Assembly (NCBI GenBank): GCA_029962745.1
Contig: JAPZVO010000024.1
Coordinates: forward strand, 732,027-796,026
Length of the DNA: 64,000 nt
Source: Echinometra lucunter
Lineage: Eukaryota; Echinodermata; Echinoidea; Camarodonta; Echinometridae
Direction: 5' to 3'
Below the pieces are notes generated by a model. It was not told the origin of the DNA. It did no database searches and saw only the letters and a list, made by a program, of their open reading frames with translations. Positions 25,301 through 32,455 of the stretch are shown in pieces. Within the stretch, counting starts at the first letter, position 1; every line of letters starts with the position of its first letter. The translations under genes were made by a program, and so were the position numbers.

Positions 25301-25871
25301 AAAACACGTTTTGAACCAACCCTGCTTACAATATTGTTAAATTTTAATTGTTATTTATCTAATGGTGAGATTTAAGATTGCCCATTAATGAGAAATTTAG
25401 AGGAAGAGTGAAAGAGAGAGAGAGAGAGAGATAGAGAGAGGGGGGGGGGCAAAAAGGGAGCGATTACCTTTCGAATAGCAAGAAATTCCTGTCGAAATGA
25501 TCGAGCTAAGGTGACGTAGTACAAAAATTTGTCTTGATCTTTGATTCTCTTTCATTTCAAATTCTCTGAACCTTCTTTCCGCTCCCTAATTATTTTTTGT
25601 GTTGGCAGGTGAACATGTGAATGCAAATGATCTTCCATTCGGAGCCGATGATCTGCTGCCTTCCCTCACCCTCTTCATCATCAAGGGTAACCCAGATCAG
25701 ATGACAGCTCTGTACCCACAGCTTAAGTTCCTTGAAGACTACATTCCAGACAACGTGGGCCAAAAGCGTATGGTAAAAAAATTATCTGAAGCCTTCTCTG
25801 TCATCTTCCAAAGCGATGTTGCCCATGGCTTTGTATGGTGTGCAACGGTAGAATCTCAGGGTCAAGCATGA
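8254..25871 (+). CDS. VPS9-domain protein gene, copy A (7 exons, 360 aa)
   Basis: Exons: 8254-8281, 8402-8454, 16010-16138, 21766-21930, 22988-23110, 23811-24132, 25609-25871. The summed length is 1083 bp and every junction keeps phase. Residues 1-125 are low-complexity and charged, with no known domain. Residues about 110-200 look helical. A VPS9 domain spans roughly 205-335, with a helix KLKWLVKCLQALEQIS ending at 273 and the core motif GADDLLPSL at 285-293, then FIIKGNP. VPS9 domains act as exchange factors for Rab5-family GTPases on endosomes. The second acidic residue of ADD is the conserved Asp. The usual GxxGYYLT block appears replaced by VGQKRMVKKLSEAF, so the catalytic Tyr is not seen. 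The closest architectures known to me are Rabex-5-like, but the N-terminus differs. The start is the first ATG; copy B shares it. Confidence 0.75.
8402..8454 (+). CDS. Gene A exon 2
   Basis: Acceptor CTCACTGCAG| opens a 53-bp exon, phase 1 in and 0 out, encoding DLSMSERDGLRLLQEIEK (first codon split). The donor is AAAAG|GCAAGT, a GC-type donor with an otherwise perfect consensus, and copy B has the same. Most differences between the two copies fall at codon position 2 in this frame, so it diverges quickly at protein level. Confidence 0.6.
9229..9438. mobile_element. MITE with GGGGTGTTTCACAA ends
   Basis: Left GGGGTGTTTCACAAGGAGTT and right (CTTTGTGAAACACCCC) are inverted. The inner arms also pair (AAGTTTGACTTAGAGTCG against CGACTTTAGTCAAACTT). 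It lies in intron 2 of gene A and is absent at the matching place in copy B (near 56925-56950). Confidence 0.85.
9471..9970. mobile_element. Poly-G-tipped element with 8-bp TSD, GGAACGG repeats
   Basis: A perfect 8-bp duplication CTTACTAC flanks it (9463-9470, 9971-9978). Termini are CCGGGG.. and ..CCCCGGG, followed by inverted GGTATGTGCCGCGG / CCGCGGCACATACC. The interior repeats GGAACGG(GC) at least ten times. It lies in intron 2 of gene A. Probably a hAT-like non-autonomous element. Confidence 0.75.
10493..11762. repeat. Large inverted repeat, about 500-bp arms (A and A')
   Basis: The arm 10493-11015 returns inverted at 11255-11762. Both contain AAACGGTATTCTG, the stretch GCCACACCCACCACAAAAAT or its counterpart, and CCGCCATGACATACCGCAT. 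Each arm keeps a matching frame (IIADxxQIS..EAxILSKCCFG) on opposite strands, so an ancestral coding stretch may lie within the arm. The family is not recognised. Confidence 0.75.
11031..12117. repeat. Second inverted repeat interleaved with the first (B and B')
   Basis: The segment 11031-11245 starts GGTATTCTGAGACTGTTTTA and returns inverted at 11822-12117, ending TAAAACAGTCTCAGAATAC. B' carries about 80 extra bases around 11940-12020. The arm order along the DNA is A, B, A', B'. Confidence 0.72.
12464..12681. repeat. Telomere-like CCCTAA/CCTAAT array between inverted repeats
   Basis: About 16 six-base units, mixing CCCTAA and TCCTAA, fill 12517-12612. They are flanked by an inverted repeat of about 48 bp. 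The left arm contains GGTAAGCACTGTATAGGTAC and CAATCCTGCAGACG; the right arm contains the complement. The arrangement suggests a small mobile element or a repaired break carrying telomeric DNA, not a chromosome end. Confidence 0.8.
12758..13050. mobile_element. hAT-like MITE, 293 bp
   Basis: The 8-bp duplication TGTCTTCT is perfect at 12750-12757 and 13051-13058. Ends are CATGGGCGT.. and ..GACGCCCTTG. The interior has poly-G and a GCTCGCTTTGCGAGCTCGGG stretch like the 305-871 element. Copy B has no insertion here (57040-57065). It lies in intron 2 of gene A. Confidence 0.85.
13360..13600. mobile_element. hAT-like MITE (CAGGGGCGG family), 241 bp
   Basis: Ends are CAGGGGCGGGGC and GGTGCCGCCCCTG, with near-perfect 8-bp duplications AATCAATA / AATCGATA. 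At the matching site of copy B (about 57376-57395) the target is single and empty. Family members also occur at 13676 and 48168. Confidence 0.88.
13676..13923. mobile_element. hAT-like MITE (CAGGGGCGG family), 248 bp
   Basis: Ends are CAGGGACGGCGC and GGCGCCGCCCCTG, with a perfect 8-bp duplication TATACAGT at 13668-13675 and 13924-13931. In copy B the single target TTATACAGTTGAC is present at 58131-58143 without the element. Non-autonomous. Confidence 0.9.
13942..13979. repeat. (TA)n microsatellite
   Basis: A pure TA run of about 38 bp just after the hAT-like MITE. Copy B lacks it at the matching place. Confidence 0.9.
14100..15060. other. Intron 2 of gene A, duplicated unique sequence
   Basis: AT-rich intron sequence matching copy B at about 58250-58980. 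It includes two poly-G tracts (14684-14703 and 14799-14832). No exon is supported; the frames here are low complexity. Confidence 0.6.
15067..15229. mobile_element. Palindromic MITE with GGGGCCCGTTGCATAAAA ends
   Basis: A 163-bp near-perfect hairpin. GGGGCCCGTTGCATAAAACT pairs with AGTTTTATGCAACGGGCCCC. TTTGCCAGAC-type words recur inside. The matching site of copy B near 58975 has no insertion. Confidence 0.88.
15650..15930. repeat. Degenerate ACCTTCGGAATAACGA-type repeats in intron 2
   Basis: Several imperfect copies of GAACCTTCGGAAAAATGA and related words on either strand. The same block is present in copy B at about 59405-59600 and, as a larger array, at 57640-58115. Probably an old foldback element. 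Confidence 0.55.
16010..16138 (+). CDS. Gene A exon 3
   Basis: Acceptor ATCGTGCAG|, donor AAAAC|GTAAGC, 43 codons, phase 0-0. Encodes RESQLKILHHFF..., with a central VLKGCEEGVSNWHK and a C-terminal LSSQEEN. Compared with copy B, the differences in the conserved half are mostly synonymous in this frame and one 9-bp indel keeps phase, which supports coding. Confidence 0.78.
16503..16532. repeat. (CA)n microsatellite
   Basis: A CACACA run with one CG interruption; a second CA/CCA-rich patch lies at 16262-16312. Both are in intron 3 of gene A. Confidence 0.85.
16535..17010. repeat. Arm of the TTAAAAGGGAGAACTTG foldback family
   Basis: This matches 26006-26430 directly and 26515-26840 in inverted orientation. 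Shared words include TGTCCTGAGAGCAGTA, GGAGAAGACAAAAGACCAAA and GGAAGATAGATTT or close variants. It is interrupted downstream by a different palindrome at 17013. Confidence 0.7.
17013..17415. repeat. Palindrome with about 190-bp arms
   Basis: The arms 17013-17205 and 17220-17415 are inverted copies: GGTTGTCAACTTCATCTC against GAGATGAAGTTGACAACC, and CCAATGCATATGCCGATCAA against its inverted counterpart. Foldback MITE, intron 3 of gene A. Confidence 0.8.
17781..17814. repeat. (TA)n microsatellite
   Basis: A TA run, followed at 17838-17885 by TG-rich sequence and near 18160-18183 by a CG/TG run. Confidence 0.88.
18240..18430 (-). pseudogene. Possible LINE C-terminal remnant
   Basis: The minus-strand frame contains RKKAFISAASSLWNTLPLRI. 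This resembles the conserved C-terminal SLWNSLP segment after CR1/L2 reverse transcriptases. It is a short fragment with no other domain, so the call is tentative. Confidence 0.3.
18431..19218 (+). mobile_element. THAP-like DNA element, copy 2
   Basis: About 788 bp and collinear with 1736-2521. The left end is AGACCAATCCCACAACGC and the right end GGTGAAATCGGTCTA. The cysteine-rich frame is broken in this copy. It lies in intron 3 of gene A. Flanks differ from those of copy 4 in gene B, so the two insertions are independent. Confidence 0.8.
19230..19672. repeat. GAT/TAA microsatellite-rich repeat with poly-G end
   Basis: GATGATGAT and AATAATAAT runs are followed by a poly-G block and an end GCTGTCTACGCTCCTG. 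The same sequence order fills the right part of the hAT-like composite at 39340-40292. This is probably its 5'-truncated relative. Confidence 0.7.
19678..19742. repeat. 33-bp tandem duplication
   Basis: CTATCAACATGAAAAATTCT followed by TCTAAATA occurs twice in succession. Confidence 0.85.
20045..21010 (+). pseudogene. Ty3/gypsy-type pol relic (RNase H and integrase)
   Basis: RNase H-like text with ETDHKALIHCL is near 20110-20150. An integrase HHCC-like finger follows at 20559-20700 (HEGHLGKEKCKKR, then CTACMIYKP). The start of the catalytic core (TPERPWGKVASNLFTLHGKD) comes next, with Asn where the core Asp is expected. Many frameshifts and stops. No LTRs are identified. It lies in intron 3 of gene A and is not seen in copy B. 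Confidence 0.75.
21030..21450. other. Intron 3 sequence without recognised content
   Basis: No repeat, exon or RNA is recognised. From about 21455 the sequence aligns again with copy B (61785 onward). Confidence 0.3.
21766..21930 (+). CDS. Gene A exon 4
   Basis: Acceptor TATAATACCAAG| and donor GAG|GTAAGT, 55 codons, phase 0-0. Encodes EPERNQGKRTFHRRFKAFF, then RGPSSKSRNESISP and YQGYAQTLTYKIRD. Copy B has 39 codons here and matches the second half. The first half overlaps a partial 67-bp tandem duplication (AAATCAGGGAA at 21777 against AAATCAAGGAA at 21844). An alternative acceptor at 21824 would break phase. Confidence 0.7.
22083..22142. mobile_element. hAT-like MITE right-end fragment
   Basis: The run from CCTCATCTTGCTACCCCTAT to AGCCCCGTCCCTG matches the right end of the 13676 element. 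No left end is present. Confidence 0.55.
22988..23110 (+). CDS. Gene A exon 5
   Basis: Acceptor TTTCTTTCAG| with a long pyrimidine tract, donor GAG|GTGAGT, 41 codons, phase 0-0. Encodes MVEKIPRFLHGGYDQNQSEI and continues to INSLYE. It is amphipathic and probably part of the helical bundle that precedes VPS9 domains. No second copy lies inside the window. Confidence 0.78.
23120..23800. other. Intron 5 of gene A
   Basis: Unique AT-rich sequence with a CG-rich patch near 23270-23295 and 23370. No repeat or extra exon is recognised. Confidence 0.4.
23811..24132 (+). CDS. Gene A exon 6 (start of VPS9 domain)
   Basis: Acceptor CGATCTCTACAG|, donor TTTCAC|GTGAGT, 322 bp, phase 0 in and 1 out. Encodes residues 167-273, from LAHSSEMQKLQRILPTANP through the VPS9 helix LPTVKLKWLVKCLQALEQIS. 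The pattern of KL at the start of a helix directly before the ADD core matches VPS9 families such as Rabex-5. Confidence 0.82.
24140..25600. other. Intron 6 of gene A
   Basis: Strongly A/T-rich. AAACGTTTT words repeat near 24209-24280. A (GA)n run at 25408-25440 is followed by poly-G at 25441. No exon is seen. Confidence 0.5.
25609..25871 (+). CDS. Gene A terminal exon 7 (VPS9 core)
   Basis: Acceptor GTGTTGGCAG|, phase 1 in, stop TGA at 25869-25871. Encodes NDLPFGADDLLPSLTLFI, IKGNPDQMTALYPQLKFLED, then NVGQKRMVKKLSEAFSVI and a short tail ending ESQGQA. GADDLLP is the VPS9 signature. A possible GTAAAA donor at 25773 could extend the protein into an unseen exon, which would replace the unusual C-terminus. 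Confidence 0.82.
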
Positions 25872-25906
25872 CTGTGTGGACATATATAACAAACTGAAGG
25901 TGGGCG

Positions 25907-25912
25907 AATAAA
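25907..25912 (+). promoter_or_regulatory. Polyadenylation signal of gene A
   Basis: AATAAA lies 36 bp after the stop codon, the first canonical hexamer downstream. It supports exon 7 as the terminal exon. Confidence 0.6.
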
Positions 25913-26005
25913 CCTTTATCTGCTGCTCTGCTGCGTCCTCTGTAGGCATACGCAGCCGTGCATCTTTAAGCAGATATTAACCAATGGCTCGTTCAAAAGT
26001 ACCCT

Positions 26006-26845
26006 CCCGTGCCATAAGTATTGCAACATAGATAAATATTGTATGCCTCCGTGAGTTATAAGCCTTTCTGTATTTTATGATTTTTCATTTGTAACTATTG
26101 AGTGTTGTCGACCATTCCCTTTTCTGTCCTGAGAGCAGTATTATAATTTATATCTAAACCCACTCATGTCTAATGGAGAAGACAAAAGACCAAAGGAAAC
26201 AAATCGTCACATTGGGGTACGTTGGGGGTAAGCAGTGAACGAAATATTGATACTTTTTAAAATTTCTCCCCTACCCGCTTACAGTCTTTGTATACACTTT
26301 TCGCAAGGAAATAATGCCATAACGTAGAAAAGTGCGGAGGAAAATATCCACACCCAGAGAAGATAGATTTATTTGGGCCATTGCCAAGATGAGGATGGCG
26401 CCCCACAATCAGAGGTCGTGATTATCCATCAAAATGTGTTAAGAGTTCCCTTATGACAGTGTGGTGAATATATTGAAATTTACTTCCATTAGCGAATTAT
26501 TCATACACTTATTATATTTTGGTGGATAATGATTGAGGCGCACATCCTCCTTGGCAACGGCCCACAGAAACCTATCTTCTCTATGTGTGGTTATTTTCCT
26601 CCGCTTTTTTTCTGGATACGTTATGGGCATTATTTCAATGGGAAAAATGTTTACTAACCCTGTAAACAGGTTGGGGAGAAATATGAAACGGTATCATTAT
26701 TCTGTTCACTGATATTCCCCCACCCCGAATATGGCGACTTGTTTCCTTTGGACTTTTGTCTTCTCCATTGTTTCAGACATGACCGGGTCAGGAATACAGG
26801 ATATCCACTGCTTTCAGGACAAGTTCTCCCTTTTAAAGACGCTCA
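26006..26845. mobile_element. Foldback element, TTAAAAGGGAGAACTTG family
   Basis: The left arm (about 26020-26430) and right arm (26515-26840) are inverted copies: GGAGAAGACAAAAGACCAAA against its complement near 26750, and GCCATTGCCAAG against CTTGGCAACGGCC. The loop is 26430-26515. It lies just downstream of gene A. The related arm in intron 3 is at 16535. Confidence 0.75.
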
Positions 26846-26937
26846 GTCGTGGGCTTTCATGGGGAATTTGACACCATGGGTGCTTACTCAGTACTGTAAC
26901 AGGTGTTGTCCATCACTATGAGGACCAACAGACCTTA

Positions 26938-26988
26938 CGGTGGAATATACAGAGCATTACCTTATGTAATGCTCTGTTTATTCCACCG
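26938..26988. repeat. Short near-perfect hairpin, 23-bp arms and 5-bp loop
   Basis: CGGTGGAATATACAGAGCAT continuing to TTAC, a loop CTTAT, then the reverse complement with one mismatch. It could be a tiny MITE or a transcribed hairpin. The loop is short for a typical miRNA precursor. Confidence 0.75.
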
Positions 26989-27018
26989 TTTGCCCCATAT
27001 GACAAAGTCATTCAGGGT

Positions 27019-27441
27019 GTTCAGACGTTAAAAATTTATACTAGAACGGTATAGCTATACGAGAACGGTATAGCCATACGATGAATTTATACGTCTGAAC
27101 ATCATATATTGAAGTGACGTATAACGAAACGACGGTCAGAGCATCGTTTCGAACTAGAACTCGATAACGAATCTGCATTCCGTGTCCGTCTGAACGTATG
27201 GCGGCCATAGAATGGTATAACTGGGCGGGGCTTAATGTGGCCGCGCGCGAAAGGTGACCCGTGGCTCGTGGAAGTGGAAGGCCAGCAGGGGCTAGCGTTG
27301 ACGTCATGACCATAAGCACCTATACGACGTTTTCCAGAAGGGCCGAGATTATGCGTCTGAACGGTCCGTCAGCTATACGATGATTGTTTATACGTCGTTT
27401 CTTTATCGAGTTCTAGTATAATTTCTTTTTGGGTCTGAACA
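27019..27441. mobile_element. Foldback MITE with GTTCAGAC ends
   Basis: The left end has GTTCAGACGTTAAAAATTTA then TACTAGAAC. The right end has GTTCTAGTATAATTTC and GGGTCTGAAC. Inner words (TATACGTCTGAAC, TATACGTCG) also pair. Confidence 0.75.
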
Positions 27442-27654
27442 TGGCGATTATCTCACTTTCCCTGGCCCGAGAATGCCTGAAGCAGGCGGAAGAATGTTTA
27501 TGGTGGGACAGCTTGTTTTGCTGTGCTCCAAAAATGTAGCTCTATTACAGGTATTTCCAGTGCTTTTCACAAAGTCTGGTGTCAGCAAATTATGATGCAC
27601 TCCCCAAGAAAGTCCACGACTGAATTTCTTTAAGATATACACAAATGGTCCACA

Positions 27655-27845
27655 TTGCTATTGCTACCAGGTATGGTGTCAATCAGTCCCAACTGGTCAA
27701 TGAGATTTTAATGGGACAGTTGGTTTCAATTGGTCCAGTTGGGACCAACTGCCAACTGGTTTCATTTGGAACAATTGGGACTAATTGGTTTCAGTGGGAA
27801 CAGTTGGGGTGGGACCAATAGCCAACTGAAGCGCCATGACTTCAG
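27655..27845. repeat. Small array of CCAATTGG/CCAACTGG words
   Basis: At least ten copies of variants of TTGGTCCCAACTGG on both strands. It shares its word style with the larger arrays at 37102-38342 and 44310-44720. Confidence 0.65.
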
Positions 27846-28173
27846 AGTGAACGGACGTACTTTTGAGCGGAGCTCAAACCTCAAAACCTCAAAACCTCAA
27901 AACTGAATTACTTCTCTTTAAAGACTCATGTGCCTTGAACCTGGTCTCAATAATCTCCTGTAAGTACCCATCGTATTAAATAAACACATTTTCAACTGAT
28001 TTCAACTTGGATTTTATTAACTTTGAAATCTCTGAGCTTGTCTGCCGTTGATCTGTACACGTAGACAACAGACTTGAATATCACCGGCTATTACATAACT
28101 GCACGCAATAAACCCACACGGTACCTCTTCACCCCTAACACGCGTCAGACGAGCTCGCAGGCTAAAACGCATC

Positions 28174-28983
28174 ATGGCGGCCAACCAATTGAGAATCCGT
28201 CTTCTCCCAAAAGCACCATCTAATGCGGACTTACAAAAAGATATCGCAAACGTTTCTTCCATAGCCTTGGAGAAACTTGATAATATTTCGGCCGAAATAC
28301 AGTCAATGAATCGACGACTGGGAGAGGTAGAGGCACTAGCACAACACAATTCATCACAAATTGAAAGTATCAAGAAGGAAATTCCTAGTGTCCCCTCTGC
28401 TCTTGAGGATGAAATCCGCAATCTGAAAGAAAAACTCACACATGGAAATTCATAACAGAAAATCCAATCTGTTATTCTATGGAGTCCAGGAGCAGCAAGG
28501 AGAGAATGTCTATGATATGTTTACCAAGGTTTTCATCGATCTTGGTGTTGCGGAAGACAAGGCTCGGAACATCAAGTTGATAAATGCCCACCGTCTCCCC
28601 CCCCCCCCCGCAACCCTCAGGCTGCATCATTCATCACCCCCTCCGATCACTGTTAAGTTCTGTTTCATGACTGACCGAGATTTGGTTCTGTCATCGTTCG
28701 AATGATGAAGCAACGGTCCAAGACGCGGGATCCATCTCAAGCACAGGCAGCACCCCTGAAAGCATCCGCAGTACCCTCTCAAGAATTCAACCGTCTGACG
28801 GTGCGAACCGACCTGCCCCCAAACCTGAAGGCGCACGAGGCCATCTCGCTCAAGTTGCTTACAAACTTAGTAAGGAAAAAAATCTTTCTACAAGGATCAA
28901 GCAACAAGGTGTGAAAGTAATATTGGAATGGAAGGAGAAAGGCACAACAGCGTGGAAGCTACACGAGGAAGGAACATCGTAAT
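28174..28983 (+). pseudogene. L1-like LINE ORF1 relic
   Basis: The first frame (28174-28455) gives a coiled-coil-like stretch with KLDNISAEIQSMNRRLGEVE. After a shift comes EIHNRKSNLLFYGVQEQQGE, then ITVKFCFMTDRDLVLSSF, then a third frame with KEKNLSTRIKQQGVKVILEW. This order matches ORF1 RNA-binding proteins of L1-type LINEs (coiled coil, RRM-like, C-terminal domain). At least two frameshifts, and a poly-C expansion at 28599. The ORF2 does not follow. Confidence 0.75.
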
Positions 28984-29399
28984 ACCTGAAATTGATATGA
29001 AATATGAGAAATAAGCACCATGATAATGAGGAATGAGATATGAGAAAAATTATTTAGAATTCAACAACTTTTACCATTTATTTGTAATTATTCATCAATT
29101 TAACTGAATATTGGTACTTTATATGCCATACAACTAAAAAAAAAAAAAAAACATATGTAGGCTATATAGCAATTAGTCGTCACTTTGATACTTGACAGGC
29201 TTACTTCAAACCATCGGGTGATCGCGTAGGGCCGTGTAATCGCGTAACCCGACCTTTCGTGAAAACAGCCCCCTGTATTCACGAAAGGTCGGGTAAATCG
29301 TGTGGTAAAAATGTGATTTTTAGCAATTGTGGTCTTCGACACAAGACTCATCTTTTACGCGAATATTCGTGAGAAAACTACCTTCAAATGACGAAGTAT

Positions 29400-30665
29400 C
29401 GGGTAAAAAATTAAATTTTGATATTAATCCATTTATGATATGCAAGTACTTCAGTTTCATTATAATTAGGTTCCAAACTGTCGAATTTTAACGTACTAAC
29501 AGACTTCCATGGAAATGCCAAATATATATCTTTTCTTTACAATCACTGATCATGGGGGGGGGGGGGGGGGGTGGCTAATCACGTGTGATGATAAAATTTG
29601 GGTGAATGCGTGGGAAGACCTATACCAAAGAATTTTTTAATTAATATCCATAAAGGTATATGGCTTGTAGATGTACGACCATGATCTTCAAAAGATAATG
29701 CACTTTGAAAATCTGATAAATTTAATCAACACAAAACACGTATACATCGCAATTATCTCCTTCACAAACTCTCCACTACTCCATCCTTTCTCATTCTCTG
29801 CCCCCCCCCTCTCTCCTCTCTCTCTCGGACACCCTCGAATTTTCATCAAATAATCTCGCCTGAATTGATTTTTTATCTCTTTCTTCCTGTATCTATCTCT
29901 GTCTCTCTTTCCAACCCTTTCCATCTCTCTTGAACACACCCTCTTGGTTGCTTCATTTTTCACCAACCCCCATATTCATTTCATAAGAGCGGGCTTCAGT
30001 ATTTTCTTAGTTGTGCATGTATACATGTATCACAATTATCACATTCTTTTAAAAATTGCTGGGGATTACAAAGTATACTTGTACACTTACAACGTACACT
30101 TGTAGTAAAAAAAATGGATTTGCTATGTAATGATTATTTTTCTGCATGGTGATTACAGTGATGTACATGTTAAAATAGGATCATTCCGATAAAAAGGAAA
30201 CTACATCAGCCTTCATTCATCATTTAAAAGTAAAATATATTTCATATTACTCATAACAATTTTTTTTTTAATCCTATATTCTGTTCACAACTTACAACAA
30301 AATAAAGAATAGACTATAGACTTTTACATCACTACCATTCAAACGTTTGTAATTCAAATTACCAACATGTATCAAGGCCCAATAGAATCCTTTTCTACTT
30401 TAAATAATACTTGTAAATAAATCATTAACAGAGCTCATAGTCAGATGTTGTGCACAACTCAGGAAGAATGAGGTATTCCACATCCCTTTAGAAGAAATTA
30501 ATAAAATCAATTAAAACGCAACTGAAAACAGTAATTATGAAACTTACATACTCATCATTCAATTCAAATTACTAGTACACTGTACTGAATTTATGAATTT
30601 TCAAATCCTCAAATGAAACAATAATCTGCTGTAAGAGTTTCAAATAATTCGCACACACCTATGGG
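29400..30665. other. Interior of the 4.4-kb element, no gene seen
   Basis: AT-rich sequence with a poly-G run near 29554 and a pyrimidine-rich patch at 29760-29945. No exon or repeat family is recognised. Confidence 0.4.
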
Positions 30666-30669
30666 GAGG

Positions 30670-30806
30670 AGTTTAGTTTTAAAAGCTAATGCAATTATTT
30701 GTTTGTAACTTTGTTTAATGACATTGCACAACATTTTGTATGTCGATAATAATCCAAAATTGTTGATTGCATATCAATAAATTTGAATTGAATTGAATTG
30801 AATTGT
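30670..30806 (+). mobile_element. 5'-truncated LINE 3' end with TTGAA tail
   Basis: A 3'-UTR-like stretch ends in AATAAATTTGAATTGAATTG and two more TTGAA units, the same tail type as the LINE ending at 7675. No coding part remains. Confidence 0.5.
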
Positions 30807-30809
30807 GTG

Positions 30810-31980
30810 TTGGGCTACTGCTCCCGTCCCCTCCCCCCCCCCCCCCCCCCCCTGCTGCATACAGGGCCATGACTCCTCACTCACTGAGAGACAGATCTCC
30901 AAAATTAAAGCAGGGGTCCAATGCAATGAAGAGTAGAAGCTGAATTCTTTCTGTTAAAGAAAAAAGGATGAGATTGAAAGTTGACTGGAATTAGGATAAA
31001 TGCAAAGTACATGTACAAATTGTGGACAGTAGGAGCACTAAAAATTTACCTTTGCAGACCAAGGTTTATAAATCATTTTAGTTTATTTCACAGAACTCAA
31101 AATACAATTGAAATTTATACAACAGAAATTTAGAACAATACACACATTGAACAATAAATATCTCAACTTGAAAGTTATTAATAACAAACAAACTTGCAAA
31201 TGAAATGAGAGGAAATCAGAAAACAAAATATAGTTTCTGCTTGTATAGCAAAATGAACAAGTAAAGCTGAACAATTATTTAGCTTTAACTAAGCAATACC
31301 TTTCTTAATGAAGTGTAAGCAAGAAATGTTGGTGAGATATTTTGATCCTTGTGCCCATGAAACTCAAGGAAGAAAAATATTCATCATGCCAGACTGATGA
31401 AATTTTCAAAGGAAACAATAATAATAAACAAAAATATTCAGCCAGGGTTTACAAATAAATTCAAGAATGGGTGTATTTACAACCACGGCCAATGGCCTTG
31501 TAAATGATGCTAAACCCTGACTGAATATTGACATACCTGTACATGTAGCAACCTTATTAAATTCATGCAGAATTCACTTACCTTCCATAACTGGAGTGGT
31601 AGACTAACTTATTTCTTGCAGAAACTTTCTTCAGTCTCAGTCAACAAGCAATCATCACCTACATCTCCAACATGATGTGGATGCAGACATAAATGCAGCA
31701 TTAAGTTTCAACCTAGGCATGTTCAATCTGATGAACAAAGTCAAAACAAATAAAAGTGGTGTAACAACCTGGGGCAGGGGGAGGGACAGAGTGCCCCCTG
31801 AAGGATTCCAGTGGGAAAATCCACCAAACCACCATGAAAAAAATGAAAGGGAAAGGAAGAAAAAGGAAGGGAGAAAGGAAAGAAAGAAGAAAAGGGAGAA
31901 AGAAGAAGAGATATGGAAAAAAAGAGGAAGTGGGGGGGGGGGGGGGGGACAGAGCCAAAAATTTCCTGGTAAGTAAATTT
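30810..31980. other. No gene recognised
   Basis: Contains poly-C at 30832-30852, an A/T-rich part, and a purine-rich patch at 31830-31950 that ends in poly-G. A possible acceptor TTTCTTGCAG at about 31620 precedes a short open stretch with no partner donor or domain. Confidence 0.35.
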
Positions 31981-31986
31981 AGAATC

Positions 31987-32138
31987 AGTGGCATAGCTAG
32001 GATTTCACTTAAGGGGGCGGTAGTCTCTCCCTCCCTGCACCCTCCCCCCTATGGAGTGCGCTTAGCGTGCTCAGTTTTTCGAATGCTTTGTGTACTCAAC
32101 CGCCCCCCTCAAATGAAATCATAACTATGCCACTGATT
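31987..32138. mobile_element. CAGTGGCATAGCTAG MITE
   Basis: Ends CAGTGGCATAGCTAGGATTT and CTATGCCACTG are inverted, with poly-G/C inside and a CGCTTAGCGTGCTCAG word. No clear 8-bp duplication is seen. Confidence 0.65.
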
Positions 32139-32292
32139 CTCGACCAAGTTACTAGAAATTTTGGGCACCCTCCCCCCCCTATGGAGTGCGCTTCGCGCGC
32201 TCAGTGTTTCAAATGCTTTGTGTACTCAACCGCCCCCCTCAAATGAAATCATAACTATGCCACTGATTCTTGACCGAGTTACTAGAAAATTT
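32038..32292. repeat. About 125-bp tandem duplication of a MITE end
   Basis: The block from CACCCTCCCCCCTATGGAGT through GCCACTGATTCT to GTTACTAGAAA occurs twice, the second copy starting near 32168. It duplicates the right half of the MITE at 31987 plus its flank. Confidence 0.8.
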
Positions 32293-32330
32293 CCCCCCCC
32301 CCCCCCGATAACAGGAACCAGGGCTGCGTT

Positions 32331-32455
32331 TCACGAAACCGTCATAAGTCTAACTTCTTGGACATCCCATTGAAACGCGTGTTGTAGAATTAACACGCTT
32401 TTCTATGGGATGTCCATGAACTTTGACTTATGACGGTTTCGTGAAACGCAGTCCT
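32331..32455. mobile_element. Hairpin MITE with CTGCGTTTCACGAAACCG ends
   Basis: CTGCGTTTCACGAAACCGTC and GACGGTTTCGTGAAACGCAG are perfect inverted repeats. Inner GGACATCCCAT / ATGGGATGTCC also pairs. About 125 bp, nested in the 4.4-kb element. Confidence 0.88.

Noticed and set aside
31620..31760. Exon after TTTCTTGCAG
   Set aside because: An acceptor-like site precedes a short open stretch, but there is no donor, partner exon or known motif.
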